This document shows, one piece after another, positions 1-9,130 of a stretch of 64,000 nucleotides of DNA. The DNA comes from Mucilaginibacter phenanthrenivorans (GTDB lineage: Bacteria > Bacteroidota > Bacteroidia > Sphingobacteriales > Sphingobacteriaceae): NCBI RefSeq assembly GCF_024721155.1, contig NZ_JAHVAP010000001.1:930001-994000 (forward strand), written 5' to 3'. A program made the position numbers and the translations under genes. Below the pieces are notes generated by a model. That model was not told the DNA's origin. It saw nothing but the letters and a program-made list of their open reading frames with translations, and made no database searches. Numbering within the stretch: position 1 is the first letter of the stretch; the number at the start of each line of letters is the position of its first letter.

Positions 1-1
1 T

Positions 2-2926
2 AAGCAACTAAACGAGGTTGTTGTAACAGGCTCGGGTGTGGCTACAAGTAAAGCACGCCTGGGGATTGCTGTTGAATCGGTTTCGGGGAAAAACCTGGCA
101 CAAACGCCGCAAGCATCTGTTGATCAGGCCCTGGTAGGCAAAATACCCGGCGCCCAGATCTCTTCAGTTGATGGTACACCCGGAGCGCGTACAAACATCC
201 TGTTAAGAGGCATCAATACCATTCAGGGCGGGACCTCGCCAATGGTCCTGGTTGATGGAGTTGAATCAAGGGTAACTGATATAAGTCAGCTTGATCCAAA
301 TACAGTAGATCATATTGAAGTTGTACAAGGTGCTGCTTCATCAACAATTTACGGCGCGCAAGGTGCCAATGGTGTTATACAGGTATTTACTAAAAAAGGA
401 CAATCAGGCAAAACTAAAATTGATCTGTCGAGTTCGGTAAGCGCCAGCACCTATCTTAACACAGGTAATGTGCACCAGGCGAAGCTAAGTAGTTTTTTAA
501 CTGATGCCAGTGGTAATTTTATTGATGGCAGCGGAAACATTATTAAACTTGATGCCGATGGTACTTACCCGGGTGTAAGATGGCAGTATTTAGCTGATGG
601 TAACAACCCAACTGCGATGTCGAACCCATTAAATATAGCACGCCAGCAATACGGTACTAATTTAAAATACTACGACCACCTTGCACAACTATTCAAAACT
701 GCCTATACAACCAGTAACAGTGCGACAATTTCCGGTGGGACTGATAAAACAGATTATAGCCTTGTTCTTTCAAATAACCACCAACAAAGCAATATCAAAA
801 CCAATGGTTATAATGACAGAACAAATTTAACTACCAATTTAGGGACTGAGTTATTTAAAGGGTTTACAATCCGGTCAACTACACAATTAATTTATACCAA
901 AAATACGCTAAATCCTTTTTTTGGCACAGGTGGAAACGCAATATACGGCGTATTGAATACATCTCCGTTTTATGACTTTAACCAAAAACTCCCCGACGGC
1001 ACTTCCCCGTTCTCGTTAAATTCAGGCACGGTTAGTGTAAACAGTGCGAACCCATTTTATGCTACCGAATACAGCAGTAAAAAGGATAACCGGGTAGACA
1101 TTTTGCAAAACATACAGGCAGATTATAAAGTAAATAAGTTTGTTGAGCTGAATGCAAAATATGGGTTAAACTATAGCCATCACGAAGTTGACTATATTAT
1201 AAAAAATCAAAGCGCAAATGCTAATTCAACTGATCTGTCATCCTGGTTATATTCTAATAATGACAGTGATAATACGGGAGAGTTAGATAAGTATACCTAT
1301 ACCACTGCATTTCAAAACCTTAATGCTTCGGCCACTGTCCGTACCGATTTTAAAAAGGATTTTCATATAAACTTGCCAATCACAACAAGCACCTTGCTTC
1401 AGTACGATTACAGAAAAAATAATTACAAGGAATTTGACGTGTATGGTTATAGCCTACCAAGCTATGCGATCTATAATTTTCAACAAACAAAGACGCAGAA
1501 GGTAACTGATGATTATATCGAACCATTTGTAACTTATGGCTATGTTGTAAACCAAAAAATTGACATTGGTGAATATGGCGGTGTATCCGGTGGTTTCAGG
1601 AGCGATTATTCATCTGCATTTGGCGAGGGCTCCAAACCTTTTACATTTCCAAATGCTAATGCTTATATCAGGCCATCATCATTTGATTTCTGGAGAAATG
1701 GAAAATTAGGCAATATATTTCCTGAATTTAAATTAAGAGCTGCTTTTGGCGAGGCAGGGATACAGCCGCAGCCATTTGACAGATACCCAACCGTTACTCC
1801 GACTAACTTAGGCACCCAATTAGTTTTTTCTCTCCCACTTGCACAAAAAAATCCAAAGCTTAATGTTGAAGTTTCAAAAGAATTTGAGGCTGGTACCGAT
1901 ATTGGGATAAGAGGCTTTAGTGGTAATTGGTTTAGCAACTTTAATGTTAGCGCTACTTATTGGAACAGGAAAGGTTCCAATATCATATATTCGGTAAGCG
2001 TTGCGCCATCAACAGGTGCGTCAACAATAAAAACCAACGCCATTTCCTTAAGCTCACATGGCGTGCAGGCATCACTGAATATGGATATTTTAAAAACCAG
2101 GAAATTTAACTGGAGCTTTACTACAAACTTCAGCAATGAAACCTCGGTAATTGATAAAATAAACGGACCGCCAATTATATTAACCTCAGCAGCAGGAAGT
2201 ACACAGGAGGTTTTAATTGCCGGCCAAAAAATAGGACAGATCTATGGCTATAAAGCATTAACTACCATAAACGAAGTAAACCAGGAAGGCGTTGCATATA
2301 TTGCGCCTGCTGATTATGGAAATTATGAAATTGTTAATGGCCGGGTTGTTAATAAAACCACTAAAGGTGTTCAATTTACAAACGAGGTTTACCCCATAGG
2401 CGATCCGAATCCTAAGTTCAACATGTCGTTCATAAACGCATTCAGCTATAAAAACTTAACATTTGGGTTTCAGTTTGATTGGGTTTATGGCAGCCACCTG
2501 TATAACCAAACTAAAGAGTGGATGTACCGTGATGGTATAAGCGGCGATTATGATAACCCTGTTACCATTGGCGGTCAAACGGCTGCTTATACAGCATATT
2601 ACAGAAGTATTTATGCAGATTATTTTGGGGCACGTAACGGCCCTGCACGTAATGGTACTAAAGATTATTTCTGGGAGGGTTCTTCCTTCCTTAGGTTAAG
2701 AAATATCTCGTTAGGGTATGACTTCACTAGCTTAATACCAAACAAGGTTTTCAGGCGTGTGGCATTAACATTTACAGGGCGTAACATCTTAACCTTTACC
2801 AAATATACCGGTTTTGATCCTGAAATTAGTTCAGGTTCATCAAATTCAGCTTTTGACAGGGGAGTAGATCATAGTTCTATGCCAAATACCAAATCATACC
2901 AGGTGGGATTAAGTCTGGGTTTTTAA
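2..2926 (+). CDS. SusC/RagA-family TonB-dependent outer-membrane receptor, 5' end missing
   Basis: This is the beta-barrel partner of a SusC/SusD glycan or peptide uptake pair. The frame is open from base 2, so the gene starts upstream of the window; 974 codons are visible. The first codons read QLNEVVVTGSG, the usual start of the TonB plug domain, and the plug motifs VDQALVGKIPGAQI, LLRGINTI, PMVLVDGVE and IEVVQGAASSTIYGAQGANGVI follow. The C-terminus ends in an aromatic strand (VGLSLGF), as expected for barrel insertion by BAM. The signal peptide, carboxypeptidase-like domain and TonB box lie outside the window. A GTG at 38 opens a shorter frame but lies inside the plug, so it is not the true start. 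SusD follows after 21 bases. The substrate cannot be read from the sequence, because no hydrolase or regulator for the pair is visible. Confidence 0.95.
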   Translation, partial: KQLNEVVVTGSGVATSKARLGIAVESVSGKNLAQTPQASVDQALVGKIPGAQISSVDGTPGARTNILLRGINTIQGGTSPMVLVDGVESRVTDISQLDPNTVDHIEVVQGAASSTIYGAQGANGVIQVFTKKGQSGKTKIDLSSSVSASTYLNTGNVHQAKLSSFLTDASGNFIDGSGNIIKLDADGTYPGVRWQYLADGNNPTAMSNPLNIARQQYGTNLKYYDHLAQLFKTAYTTSNSATISGGTDKTDYSLVLSNNHQQSNIKTNGYNDRTNLTTNLGTELFKGFTIRSTTQLIYTKNTLNPFFGTGGNAIYGVLNTSPFYDFNQKLPDGTSPFSLNSGTVSVNSANPFYATEYSSKKDNRVDILQNIQADYKVNKFVELNAKYGLNYSHHEVDYIIKNQSANANSTDLSSWLYSNNDSDNTGELDKYTYTTAFQNLNASATVRTDFKKDFHINLPITTSTLLQYDYRKNNYKEFDVYGYSLPSYAIYNFQQTKTQKVTDDYIEPFVTYGYVVNQKIDIGEYGGVSGGFRSDYSSAFGEGSKPFTFPNANAYIRPSSFDFWRNGKLGNIFPEFKLRAAFGEAGIQPQPFDRYPTVTPTNLGTQLVFSLPLAQKNPKLNVEVSKEFEAGTDIGIRGFSGNWFSNFNVSATYWNRKGSNIIYSVSVAPSTGASTIKTNAISLSSHGVQASLNMDILKTRKFNWSFTTNFSNETSVIDKINGPPIILTSAAGSTQEVLIAGQKIGQIYGYKALTTINEVNQEGVAYIAPADYGNYEIVNGRVVNKTTKGVQFTNEVYPIGDPNPKFNMSFINAFSYKNLTFGFQFDWVYGSHLYNQTKEWMYRDGISGDYDNPVTIGGQTAAYTAYYRSIYADYFGARNGPARNGTKDYFWEGSSFLRLRNISLGYDFTSLIPNKVFRRVALTFTGRNILTFTKYTGFDPEISSGSSNSAFDRGVDHSSMPNTKSYQVGLSLGF

Positions 2927-2947
2927 CTAAAATAAATCTAATTAGAA

Positions 2948-4576
2948 ATGAAAAAATATAAATATATATACGTTTTCATGATGATAGCAGGACTGCTCAA
3001 TGTTACATCATGCAAAAAGGAACTGGATGTAAAAAATCCCAATTCCCCTACCTTAGACCAGGCAAAAACCGAATCAGGGCTTATATCGCTTGCAAGCGGT
3101 TCTATTTATAAAAATGGCTTTACCGGTTATAATTGGTTGGGAGATAGTTATTTTTCGTTATGTATCGGTTATTATGAACTTTTAGCTGATAATATCTCAG
3201 CTGAGGCTTCAAATCAGAACATTAATGTGGTAAATCTTCCGGACTACCTTGTACTTGACGATGGCACTAAGATCACTAATACATCTCCATCAAAAAGTGT
3301 TATACGCATTAGTAATTCGCGCGACAAACAAGCTTCGAATATGTTTTTTTATGAATGGGCATATATGTATGGCTTGAATAATGCGGCTAATCAAATACTG
3401 GCATTGGTTGATAATATCAGTTTTTCGGGCGATGCGACTACCAAGAAAAACACTTTAAAGGCCTGGGCCTATTGGTGGAAAGGGTTAGCATACGCAAAAA
3501 TTGGTTCAATATACTATGCAGGCATCATCAATAGCGAGGTTAATGCATTAGTGCCAAACTATGTTAACAGTGCGGCAATGATAGCTGAATCTAATAAAAA
3601 TCTTGATCAGGCAAGTTCATTATTATCCGGTATTACGAACACAGCCGATTATGGTACATTATTAGGCAACCTGATACCCGATTTTACGCAAACCGGTAAA
3701 GGAGGCGTATTAACGCCTGCAATGTGGATCCACAGCATAAATACTTTAAAAGCGCGTAATCTATTGGCCAATAAAAAAACCAGTGACATGACAGCGGCTG
3801 ATTGGGCTACCGTTTTGACATTAACAAACGCCGGTATTACACAAAGCGACCTCGTATTTACAGGCCGCACAACTGCAACAAACGGTATCTTTTCTGTTAA
3901 TACGGGTTCCGTAGCAGCAATGACTACCGGTGTTCCAAAAGCAACGGCCTTTAAGGTTAGTGAAAGGCTTATACAAGAATATAAATCAGGAGACAAACGC
4001 TTAGCAAACAATTTTACAACAAACCAGTACCTAAACCAGGTTGGCGGCTTTACCTTCAGTACAAGATGGCAATTGCTTGACGGAGGAGCTACTGGTTTTA
4101 GCGATAACGGCTCTTTGGTTCTGAGTAATAAAACACCTGGTAATTATGAACTATTTATTGCCGGGAGCTACGAAGAAAACGAGTTAATGAAAGCTGAAGC
4201 ACTGATCAATACCGGACAAATTGATCTCGGCCTTGCCAGTGTGGACAAAGTAAGGGTGTATCAAGGTGCTGGCTTAGCTGCAGTATCCGGAACAAGTTTA
4301 AGTTTAGCAGCGGCCAAAGAGGAATTACGCAGAGAAAGACGTGTGGCCCTGGTATTCAGAGGAACAGCATTTTATGATGCCAGGAGATGGGGTGTTATAT
4401 ATGATGTTTCACAGGGTGGAGGTAGGACTAATGCGGTTGTGTTATCAACCAGCGGGGTGTTGAGTACCAAAGCGACTATCAATTATAACTTCCTTGATTA
4501 TTGGGATGTTCCGGCAGATGAATATGTATTAAATCCGCCTTCGTCCGGTAGTGCACCTATTAAAAATCCCAATTAA
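2948..4576 (+). CDS. SusD/RagB-family nutrient-binding outer-membrane lipoprotein
   Basis: This is the surface lipoprotein that forms the lid over the adjacent SusC-like barrel and binds the nutrient. It is 542 residues, the usual length. A hydrophobic signal ends in the lipobox NVTSC, giving a lipidated Cys22 followed by KKELDVKNPNSPT, a typical SusD start. The C-terminal region has the family pattern AAAKEELRRERRVALVFRG...FYDARRWG and ends with a WDVPADEYVLNP segment. It lies 21 bases after the receptor gene and is clearly co-transcribed. No glycoside hydrolase or peptidase follows, so this pair is not part of an obvious polysaccharide utilisation locus on this side. A terminator hairpin follows at 4616. 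Confidence 0.95.
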   Translation: MKKYKYIYVFMMIAGLLNVTSCKKELDVKNPNSPTLDQAKTESGLISLASGSIYKNGFTGYNWLGDSYFSLCIGYYELLADNISAEASNQNINVVNLPDYLVLDDGTKITNTSPSKSVIRISNSRDKQASNMFFYEWAYMYGLNNAANQILALVDNISFSGDATTKKNTLKAWAYWWKGLAYAKIGSIYYAGIINSEVNALVPNYVNSAAMIAESNKNLDQASSLLSGITNTADYGTLLGNLIPDFTQTGKGGVLTPAMWIHSINTLKARNLLANKKTSDMTAADWATVLTLTNAGITQSDLVFTGRTTATNGIFSVNTGSVAAMTTGVPKATAFKVSERLIQEYKSGDKRLANNFTTNQYLNQVGGFTFSTRWQLLDGGATGFSDNGSLVLSNKTPGNYELFIAGSYEENELMKAEALINTGQIDLGLASVDKVRVYQGAGLAAVSGTSLSLAAAKEELRRERRVALVFRGTAFYDARRWGVIYDVSQGGGRTNAVVLSTSGVLSTKATINYNFLDYWDVPADEYVLNPPSSGSAPIKNPN

Positions 4577-4615
4577 TACCCCGCGTTCTTATTAATATCA
4601 GTTAATGTTTACTAT

Positions 4616-4654
4616 GGTGGTCGTACATGAAAATTGTACGGCCATCTTTATTTA
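4616..4654 (+). terminator. Rho-independent-type terminator after susD
   Basis: Arms 4616-4627 and 4635-4646 form a 12-bp stem (G-T pairs included) with a 7-base loop. It is followed by the T-rich stretch TCTTTATTTATT. It lies 40 bases after the SusD stop and just before the promoter of the next gene. Confidence 0.7.
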
Positions 4655-4663
4655 TTGCCCGTG

Positions 4664-4696
4664 TTGTGAGCAATATGGGTTTTTAAAATAAGTTTG
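4664..4696 (+). promoter_or_regulatory. Bacteroidota-type promoter (TTG / TAAGTTTG)
   Basis: The -7 box TAAGTTTG (4689-4696) matches TAnnTTTG exactly, with TTG at 4664-4666 about 22 bases upstream. The ATG at 4701 lies only 4 bases after the box. The transcript is therefore expected to start at or next to the start codon. Confidence 0.5.
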
Positions 4697-4700
4697 TAGA

Positions 4701-5453
4701 ATGATAAAATTCTCATATCCCCAAAGTCATACTAAAATACTAAGTTGCATCTTCAACTGGAGTGGCGGCAAGGACAGCGCCCTTGCGCTATTCCATTGCC
4801 TGCAAAACCCAGGCATCGAAATAAAATACCTGGTAACAACCATAAACGACGCTGCTGACCGCATCTCCATGCATGGCGTTCGTGTTGAACTATTACTTAA
4901 ACAGGCAGAAAGCATCGGAATTTCCCTGTACCAAATTCGCCTGCCCGAAATGCCGGATATGGAAACATATGATAATGCCATGCGCCAACATCTTCAGTTT
5001 TTCAAAAGCGAAGGCATAACACATTCCATTTTTGGTGATATATTTTTAGAAGACCTGAAACAGTACCGCGACGAACGACTTGCCGAAATTGGTATGACAG
5101 GCATTTATCCGTTATGGAAGCGCGATACCCAGGAGCTGATCAATGAATTTTTGAACCTGGGGTTTGGTACAGTGATCGCCTGCACGCAGGCCCATTTGGA
5201 AAATATAGCAGGGGAGAAGATAACCATTGAACTGATCAATTCGTTACCGAATGATGTTGACGTTTGCGGCGAGAACGGCGAGTTTCACACCTTTGCCTTC
5301 AAGGGACCAATCTTCAAAAACGACATTAATTATAAACTGGGGGAGAAGGTTTTTAAAGAATACAAGTCTCCCGAAAATGCCGCCAGCGATTCTAATTCTT
5401 CGGCAGATCAAAAACTCGCCGGCTTTTGGTACCAGGACCTTATTTTGGCCTGA
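4701..5453 (+). CDS. PP-loop ATP pyrophosphatase, diphthine-ammonia-ligase-like (Dph6/DUF71 family)
   Basis: The protein has a PP-loop SGGKDSALAL at residues 21-30, the nucleotide-binding signature of N-type ATP pyrophosphatases. The following pattern (HGVRVELL, FGDIFLEDLKQYRDERLAEIGM, YPLWKRDTQELINEFLNLGF, CGENGEFHTF) is that of the Dph6/DUF71 family. Bacteria do not make diphthamide, so the real substrate is unknown; the chemistry expected is ATP-driven amide or C-N bond formation through an adenylated intermediate. About 16 residues precede the core, where family members usually start a few residues before the PP-loop. No later start codon exists before the PP-loop, so the ATG at 4701 is kept. 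The gene has its own promoter and appears monocistronic. Confidence 0.85.
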   Translation: MIKFSYPQSHTKILSCIFNWSGGKDSALALFHCLQNPGIEIKYLVTTINDAADRISMHGVRVELLLKQAESIGISLYQIRLPEMPDMETYDNAMRQHLQFFKSEGITHSIFGDIFLEDLKQYRDERLAEIGMTGIYPLWKRDTQELINEFLNLGFGTVIACTQAHLENIAGEKITIELINSLPNDVDVCGENGEFHTFAFKGPIFKNDINYKLGEKVFKEYKSPENAASDSNSSADQKLAGFWYQDLILA

Positions 5454-5684
5454 CCTCCCATTTATTTGGCAATTTTAAGGCGCAGAATATAATTTGGCGA
5501 TTGTTTTTACGACACTTTACTTTATTGATAATCAAATATTTAAGTTACAATAATAACAAAGTGAATTAAAGATCAAGCTACTCAATAGGGGTATTTTATA
5601 CCATTTTTGCCAAATAAAATTTTGAATGAGTAAAAATACGAATATAAAAATCTATATTACAGATACTTATATAATTTTATTAAA

Positions 5685-5933
5685 TCAATAATTGTAGCGA
5701 TTGTAGGAGTCCTTAAAATCCTTGCGCATCTCTGTAAACCGGATAGAGACCGTCTTTAAAAAGTCTTCATCAAGCAATTCAAATACACTATTTACGCCGT
5801 CGAGCACATCGGCTTCTGCAACTTTGTAGGTCTGCTCCAGGTTACCCTGCTCAATCTTGATAATAAACTTCCGGTTCATATTCAGGATGGAGATCTTGAA
5901 ATCAGGATGCGGTAATTCGGCAATAACTCTCAT
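5685..5933 (-). CDS. Small conserved protein of unknown function
   Basis: An 82-residue soluble protein beginning MRVIAELPHPDFKISIL and ending KDFKDSYNRYNY. The frame can be extended upstream to a TTG at 5966, but the ATG at 5933 gives a better N-terminus, so that start is used. Alternating hydrophobic strands followed by an acidic helix suggest a small alpha/beta fold. There is no signal peptide, membrane segment or recognisable motif. It is divergent from msrC, with 123 bases between the starts. I recognise it only as a Bacteroidota-type small hypothetical; no function can be assigned. Confidence 0.7.
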   Translation of the reverse strand: MRVIAELPHPDFKISILNMNRKFIIKIEQGNLEQTYKVAEADVLDGVNSVFELLDEDFLKTVSIRFTEMRKDFKDSYNRYNY

Positions 5934-6044
5934 GATGATAAAATTTATATCGTAACGATCTGGCAAATTAATAATGCTCGGTTACTTTGCTAAATAAAAG
6001 ATTAAATATGAGATTGGCCTTATTTACTTTTACTCCAGCATTCC

Positions 6045-6052
6045 TATTTTTG
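6045..6052 (+). promoter_or_regulatory. TAnnTTTG -7 box of the msrC operon
   Basis: TATTTTTG at 6045-6052 matches the Bacteroidota -7 consensus, with a weak TTTAC at 6023 in the -33 region. The msrC ATG lies 4 bases downstream, so the mRNA should be leaderless or nearly so. Confidence 0.5.
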
Positions 6053-6056
6053 TGTT

Positions 6057-6536
6057 ATGGCAGAGGATTTAAACATAGTAACATCAACCGACAAGGCTGA
6101 ACAATATCAATCGTTAATTCCACAAATCGAGGCGCTCTTAATGGGCGAACCCGACCTGGTGGCCAACATGGCCAATGTGTGTGCCGCTTTAAAGGAGCAA
6201 TTCAAATGGTTTTGGGTTGGATTTTATTTGGTTAAAGATGGAGAACTTGTGTTGGGGCCGTTCCAGGGACCTGTTGCCTGCACCCGGATTGGTTTGGGCA
6301 GAGGCGTTTGTGGCGCTGCCTGGGAACAGGAAAAAACACTGGTTGTTCCGGATGTTGATGCGTTTCCCGGGCATATTGCCTGCAGTTCGGCTTCACGCTC
6401 CGAAATTGTTGTCCCTGTGTTTAAAGATGGCAAAGTTGTTGCAGTGCTCGACGTGGATAGCGATGAGCTCGATCAGTTCAATGAAATCGATGCTCAATAT
6501 CTTCAGCAAATAGTAGCATTGGTAAACTTTAAATGA
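6057..6536 (+). CDS. msrC: Free methionine-(R)-sulfoxide reductase (GAF domain)
   Basis: This cytoplasmic enzyme reduces free methionine-R-sulfoxide to methionine, as part of oxidative damage repair. The 159 residues form a single GAF domain. The three family cysteines are present in GPVACTRI (C75), GRGVCGAAW (C85) and GHIACSSASRSEIVVP (C109), with the same spacing (10 and 24) as the E. coli fRMsr cysteines 84, 94 and 118; C109 is the expected catalytic one. It is the first gene of a tightly coupled operon. The next gene starts inside its stop codon (ATGA overlap), suggesting translational coupling with a hydrolase and a DNA repair glycosylase. Confidence 0.93.
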   Translation: MAEDLNIVTSTDKAEQYQSLIPQIEALLMGEPDLVANMANVCAALKEQFKWFWVGFYLVKDGELVLGPFQGPVACTRIGLGRGVCGAAWEQEKTLVVPDVDAFPGHIACSSASRSEIVVPVFKDGKVVAVLDVDSDELDQFNEIDAQYLQQIVALVNFK

Positions 6537-7180
6537 GCAAGGTATTTTTAATTGCCGGTCTTGGTGCCGACACAAGAGCATATGACAAGATTAGCATCGA
6601 GGCAGACGAAATTATTCGTGTAGATTGGATCGAGCCCGATAAAACTGACACTTTAAAATTGTATTCGCAAAAGCTTATCCATCAATACAATATAACACAC
6701 CACTCCATTGTAATAGGCAATTCCTTGGGTGGTATGATCGCAATGGAGATTGCCAAGGAAATTCTCCTTGAAAGGACCATTCTGATATCCAGTATTAAAA
6801 CAATTGACGAAGCGCCCTGGTATTTCTCCTTATTCAAGGTGTTGCCGGTTTATAAACTTATTCCGGGAAAACTATTCACTTCAATGGGCTTTATGATCAG
6901 GTTTGTTTTTGGCAAAATGAACAAGGCTGATAACTGGTTGTTTAACGATATGCTGAAGAAGTCGTCGCCGAAGTTTGTAAAATGGGCAATGGGAGCAGCC
7001 TTGCATTGGGACAATAAGATCATCCCAAAAAATGTTTACACCATTACCGGCGACAAGGACGACGTGTTTGATTATAGGCGGATAAACGATGCCATCATAG
7101 TAAAAGGCGGCACGCATATCATGATATTTGACAGGGCAGAAGAGGTTAACAGAATTTTGAAGGAGATCATTGAGAAATGA
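6533..7180 (+). CDS. Alpha/beta-hydrolase family protein
   Basis: A 215-residue alpha/beta-hydrolase. The nucleophile elbow is IGNSLGGMIAMEIA with Ser64; a likely acid lies in TGDKDDVFD (D174 or D177) and the catalytic His in GGTHIMIFD (H195). It begins with the strand KVFLIAGLGAD. It is shorter than most family members and has no obvious cap domain. It overlaps msrC and the downstream glycosylase gene by 4 bases each, so the three are translated as a unit. The substrate is unknown. The repair context (methionine sulfoxide, alkylated DNA) hints at damage control, but that is inference. Confidence 0.85.
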   Translation: MSKVFLIAGLGADTRAYDKISIEADEIIRVDWIEPDKTDTLKLYSQKLIHQYNITHHSIVIGNSLGGMIAMEIAKEILLERTILISSIKTIDEAPWYFSLFKVLPVYKLIPGKLFTSMGFMIRFVFGKMNKADNWLFNDMLKKSSPKFVKWAMGAALHWDNKIIPKNVYTITGDKDDVFDYRRINDAIIVKGGTHIMIFDRAEEVNRILKEIIEK

Positions 7181-7779
7181 AATTACCCGAATCTTATTAC
7201 CACAATCCTGACGTGGTAGCCTTAAGCAAGGACCTAATTGGCAAGTATTTATTTACACGTATAGACGGTATAACTACCGGTGGTTATATTGTTGAAACAG
7301 AAGCCTATAACGGAATAATCGACCGGGCGTCCCATGCATTTGGTAACAGGCGTACAACGCGAACCAGTATTATGTTTCAGAAGGGCGGAATCGCCTATGT
7401 GTACCTTTGTTATGGCATTCACGAAATGTTTAATATCGTGACAAATATTGAAGGGGTTCCTCATGCGATACTTGTACGGGCTATCAATCCTACCGATGGT
7501 ATCGAGGCGATGCAAGCCCGGAGAAATATGCCGTTACTTAAACCAACTATCACTATGGGGCCTGGATCCGTTGCTAAAGCTTTAGGAATCTCCCGCGCCA
7601 TCAATGCCTACAGCTTACAAAGCGATACTATCTGGATTGAGGACAAGGGATTGTCTTTGGCTGATGAAGAAATAGCTGCTGTCCCAAGAGTTGGCGTAGA
7701 TTATGCAGGTGACGACGCGCTGTTACCCTACCGGTTTTTTGTAAAAGGAAACCCCTACGTGAGCAAACCAAATAAATAA
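7177..7779 (+). CDS. 3-methyladenine DNA glycosylase (AAG/MPG family)
   Basis: This base-excision repair enzyme removes alkylated or deaminated purines. The 200 residues carry the family features: LSKDLIGKYL, the catalytic motif IVETEAYNG with Glu42, DRASHAFGNRRTTRTSIMF, AYVYLCYGIHEMFNIVTN and the late GPGSVAKALGI. This is the mammalian-type fold (MPG), distinct from AlkA and Tag. It is the last gene of the msrC operon, overlapping the hydrolase by ATGA. No clear terminator separates it from kynU, which begins 50 bases later. Confidence 0.93.
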   Translation: MKLPESYYHNPDVVALSKDLIGKYLFTRIDGITTGGYIVETEAYNGIIDRASHAFGNRRTTRTSIMFQKGGIAYVYLCYGIHEMFNIVTNIEGVPHAILVRAINPTDGIEAMQARRNMPLLKPTITMGPGSVAKALGISRAINAYSLQSDTIWIEDKGLSLADEEIAAVPRVGVDYAGDDALLPYRFFVKGNPYVSKPNK

Positions 7780-7829
7780 TTAATTTTACCGGCGAACGCA
7801 ACACCCGCGTTTCCTGATGATTATTTACC

Positions 7830-9116
7830 ATGAATTTTGAAAACACGTTAGCATTTGCAACTCAACTAGATGAGCAGGATCCTTTAAAAGATTTCCGGTC
7901 AAAATTTCTTGTGCCCAAACACAAGGGGAGAGATGCCATCTACTTTTGCGGCAACTCTTTGGGGCTACAGCCAATAACGGCACAACAATATACCAGTGAT
8001 ATATTTGCCAATTGGCAAGACCTCGCGATCGAAGGTTTTTTCGCAGGCGACAATCCATGGCTGGGCTACCATAAACAATTGACTAAGACGCTTTCCGGTA
8101 TCGTCGGCGCAAAAGCCGAAGAGGTTACAGTGATGAATTCACTCACAGTAAATCTTCACTTACTGTTGATAAGTTTCTATAAACCAACAAGTAAAAGGTT
8201 TAAAATAATAATGGAAGGCGGCGCTTTTCCGTCAGATCAATATGCTCTTGCAAGCCAGGTTAAATTTCATGGATTCGATCCAAAGAACGCTATAGTCGAG
8301 ATATTTCCACGTGATGGCGAAGATATTTTGAGGACTGAGGACATCCTTGCAACGATAAATACCCATGCTGATGAGTTGGCTTTGGTTCTGTTCGGCGGGA
8401 TAAATTATTACACCGGCCAATGTTTTAATATTGAAGCCATAACCCTGGCCACCCATAAGGCGGGTGCATATGCCGGATTCGATTTGGCGCATGCTGCAGG
8501 TAATGTGATTTTAAAGCTGAATGATTGGGATGTGGATTTTGCTTGTTGGTGTTCGTATAAATACATGAACTCCGGTCCCGGTGGTATCAGCGGTATCTAT
8601 GTTCATGAAAAACATTTTAACAACACCGATTTAAGTCGTTTTGAAGGTTGGTGGGGCCACAGGCAGGATCGCCGTTTTTTAATGCCCCCGGAGTTTGAGC
8701 CAGAGATAGGTGCGGCCGGCTGGCAGCTAAGCACCAGCCCCATTATGCTTCTCGCTTTACATAAAGCCTCCCTTGACATTTTTGAGCAAGCCGGCGGCAT
8801 TGTCCCTCTCAGAAAAAAAAGCGAGCTTCTGACGGCTTATTTGGAGTTTTTGATCAATAGCATTAATGAAGTCAATAACGAAGTGTTGTTTAAGATCATC
8901 ACACCAAAAAATAAACAGGAGCGGGGAGGTCAGCTTTCCATTGTATGCAAACAAAACGCAAAAGCCATTTTCAATTTCTTAACAGACAATGGCGTTATTG
9001 GCGATTGGCGTGAACCAAATGTGATCCGTTTAGCGCCAGTGCCACTTTATAACAGCTTTACGCAGGTTTTTGAAGTTGGCAGGATTCTTGGCGCCGCGGT
9101 TGTCGAAGTCAAATAA
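7830..9116 (+). CDS. kynU: Kynureninase
   Basis: A PLP enzyme that splits kynurenine or 3-hydroxykynurenine into anthranilate or 3-hydroxyanthranilate plus alanine. The 428 residues match the family length. Diagnostic segments are FCGNSLGLQP, NPWLGYHKQL, MEGGAFPSDQYA, the PLP-contact motif FDLAHAAGN (D218, H221) and the Schiff-base lysine in WCSYKYMNSGPGG (K244). The C-terminus has RGGQLSIV and the substrate-contact region NVIRLAPVPLYNSF. The downstream deacetylase-like gene follows after 14 bases. No tryptophan dioxygenase, formamidase or monooxygenase is visible in the window, so the rest of the pathway must be elsewhere or absent. Confidence 0.95.
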   Translation: MNFENTLAFATQLDEQDPLKDFRSKFLVPKHKGRDAIYFCGNSLGLQPITAQQYTSDIFANWQDLAIEGFFAGDNPWLGYHKQLTKTLSGIVGAKAEEVTVMNSLTVNLHLLLISFYKPTSKRFKIIMEGGAFPSDQYALASQVKFHGFDPKNAIVEIFPRDGEDILRTEDILATINTHADELALVLFGGINYYTGQCFNIEAITLATHKAGAYAGFDLAHAAGNVILKLNDWDVDFACWCSYKYMNSGPGGISGIYVHEKHFNNTDLSRFEGWWGHRQDRRFLMPPEFEPEIGAAGWQLSTSPIMLLALHKASLDIFEQAGGIVPLRKKSELLTAYLEFLINSINEVNNEVLFKIITPKNKQERGGQLSIVCKQNAKAIFNFLTDNGVIGDWREPNVIRLAPVPLYNSFTQVFEVGRILGAAVVEVK

Positions 9117-9130
9117 TAGCGGCTGAACCA

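Noticed and set aside
3649-4011. 120-codon open frame antisense to susD
   Set aside because: It lies wholly within the SusD-like gene and has no family features or start signals.
5588-5602. Short palindrome GGTATTTTATACC as an operator
   Set aside because: The stretch is very AT-rich, the arms are only 5 bases and there is no second copy; chance is likely.
5934-5966. Upstream extension of the small gene at 5685 to a TTG start
   Set aside because: The ATG at 5933 begins the protein with a sensible N-terminus; the 11 extra residues look non-coding.
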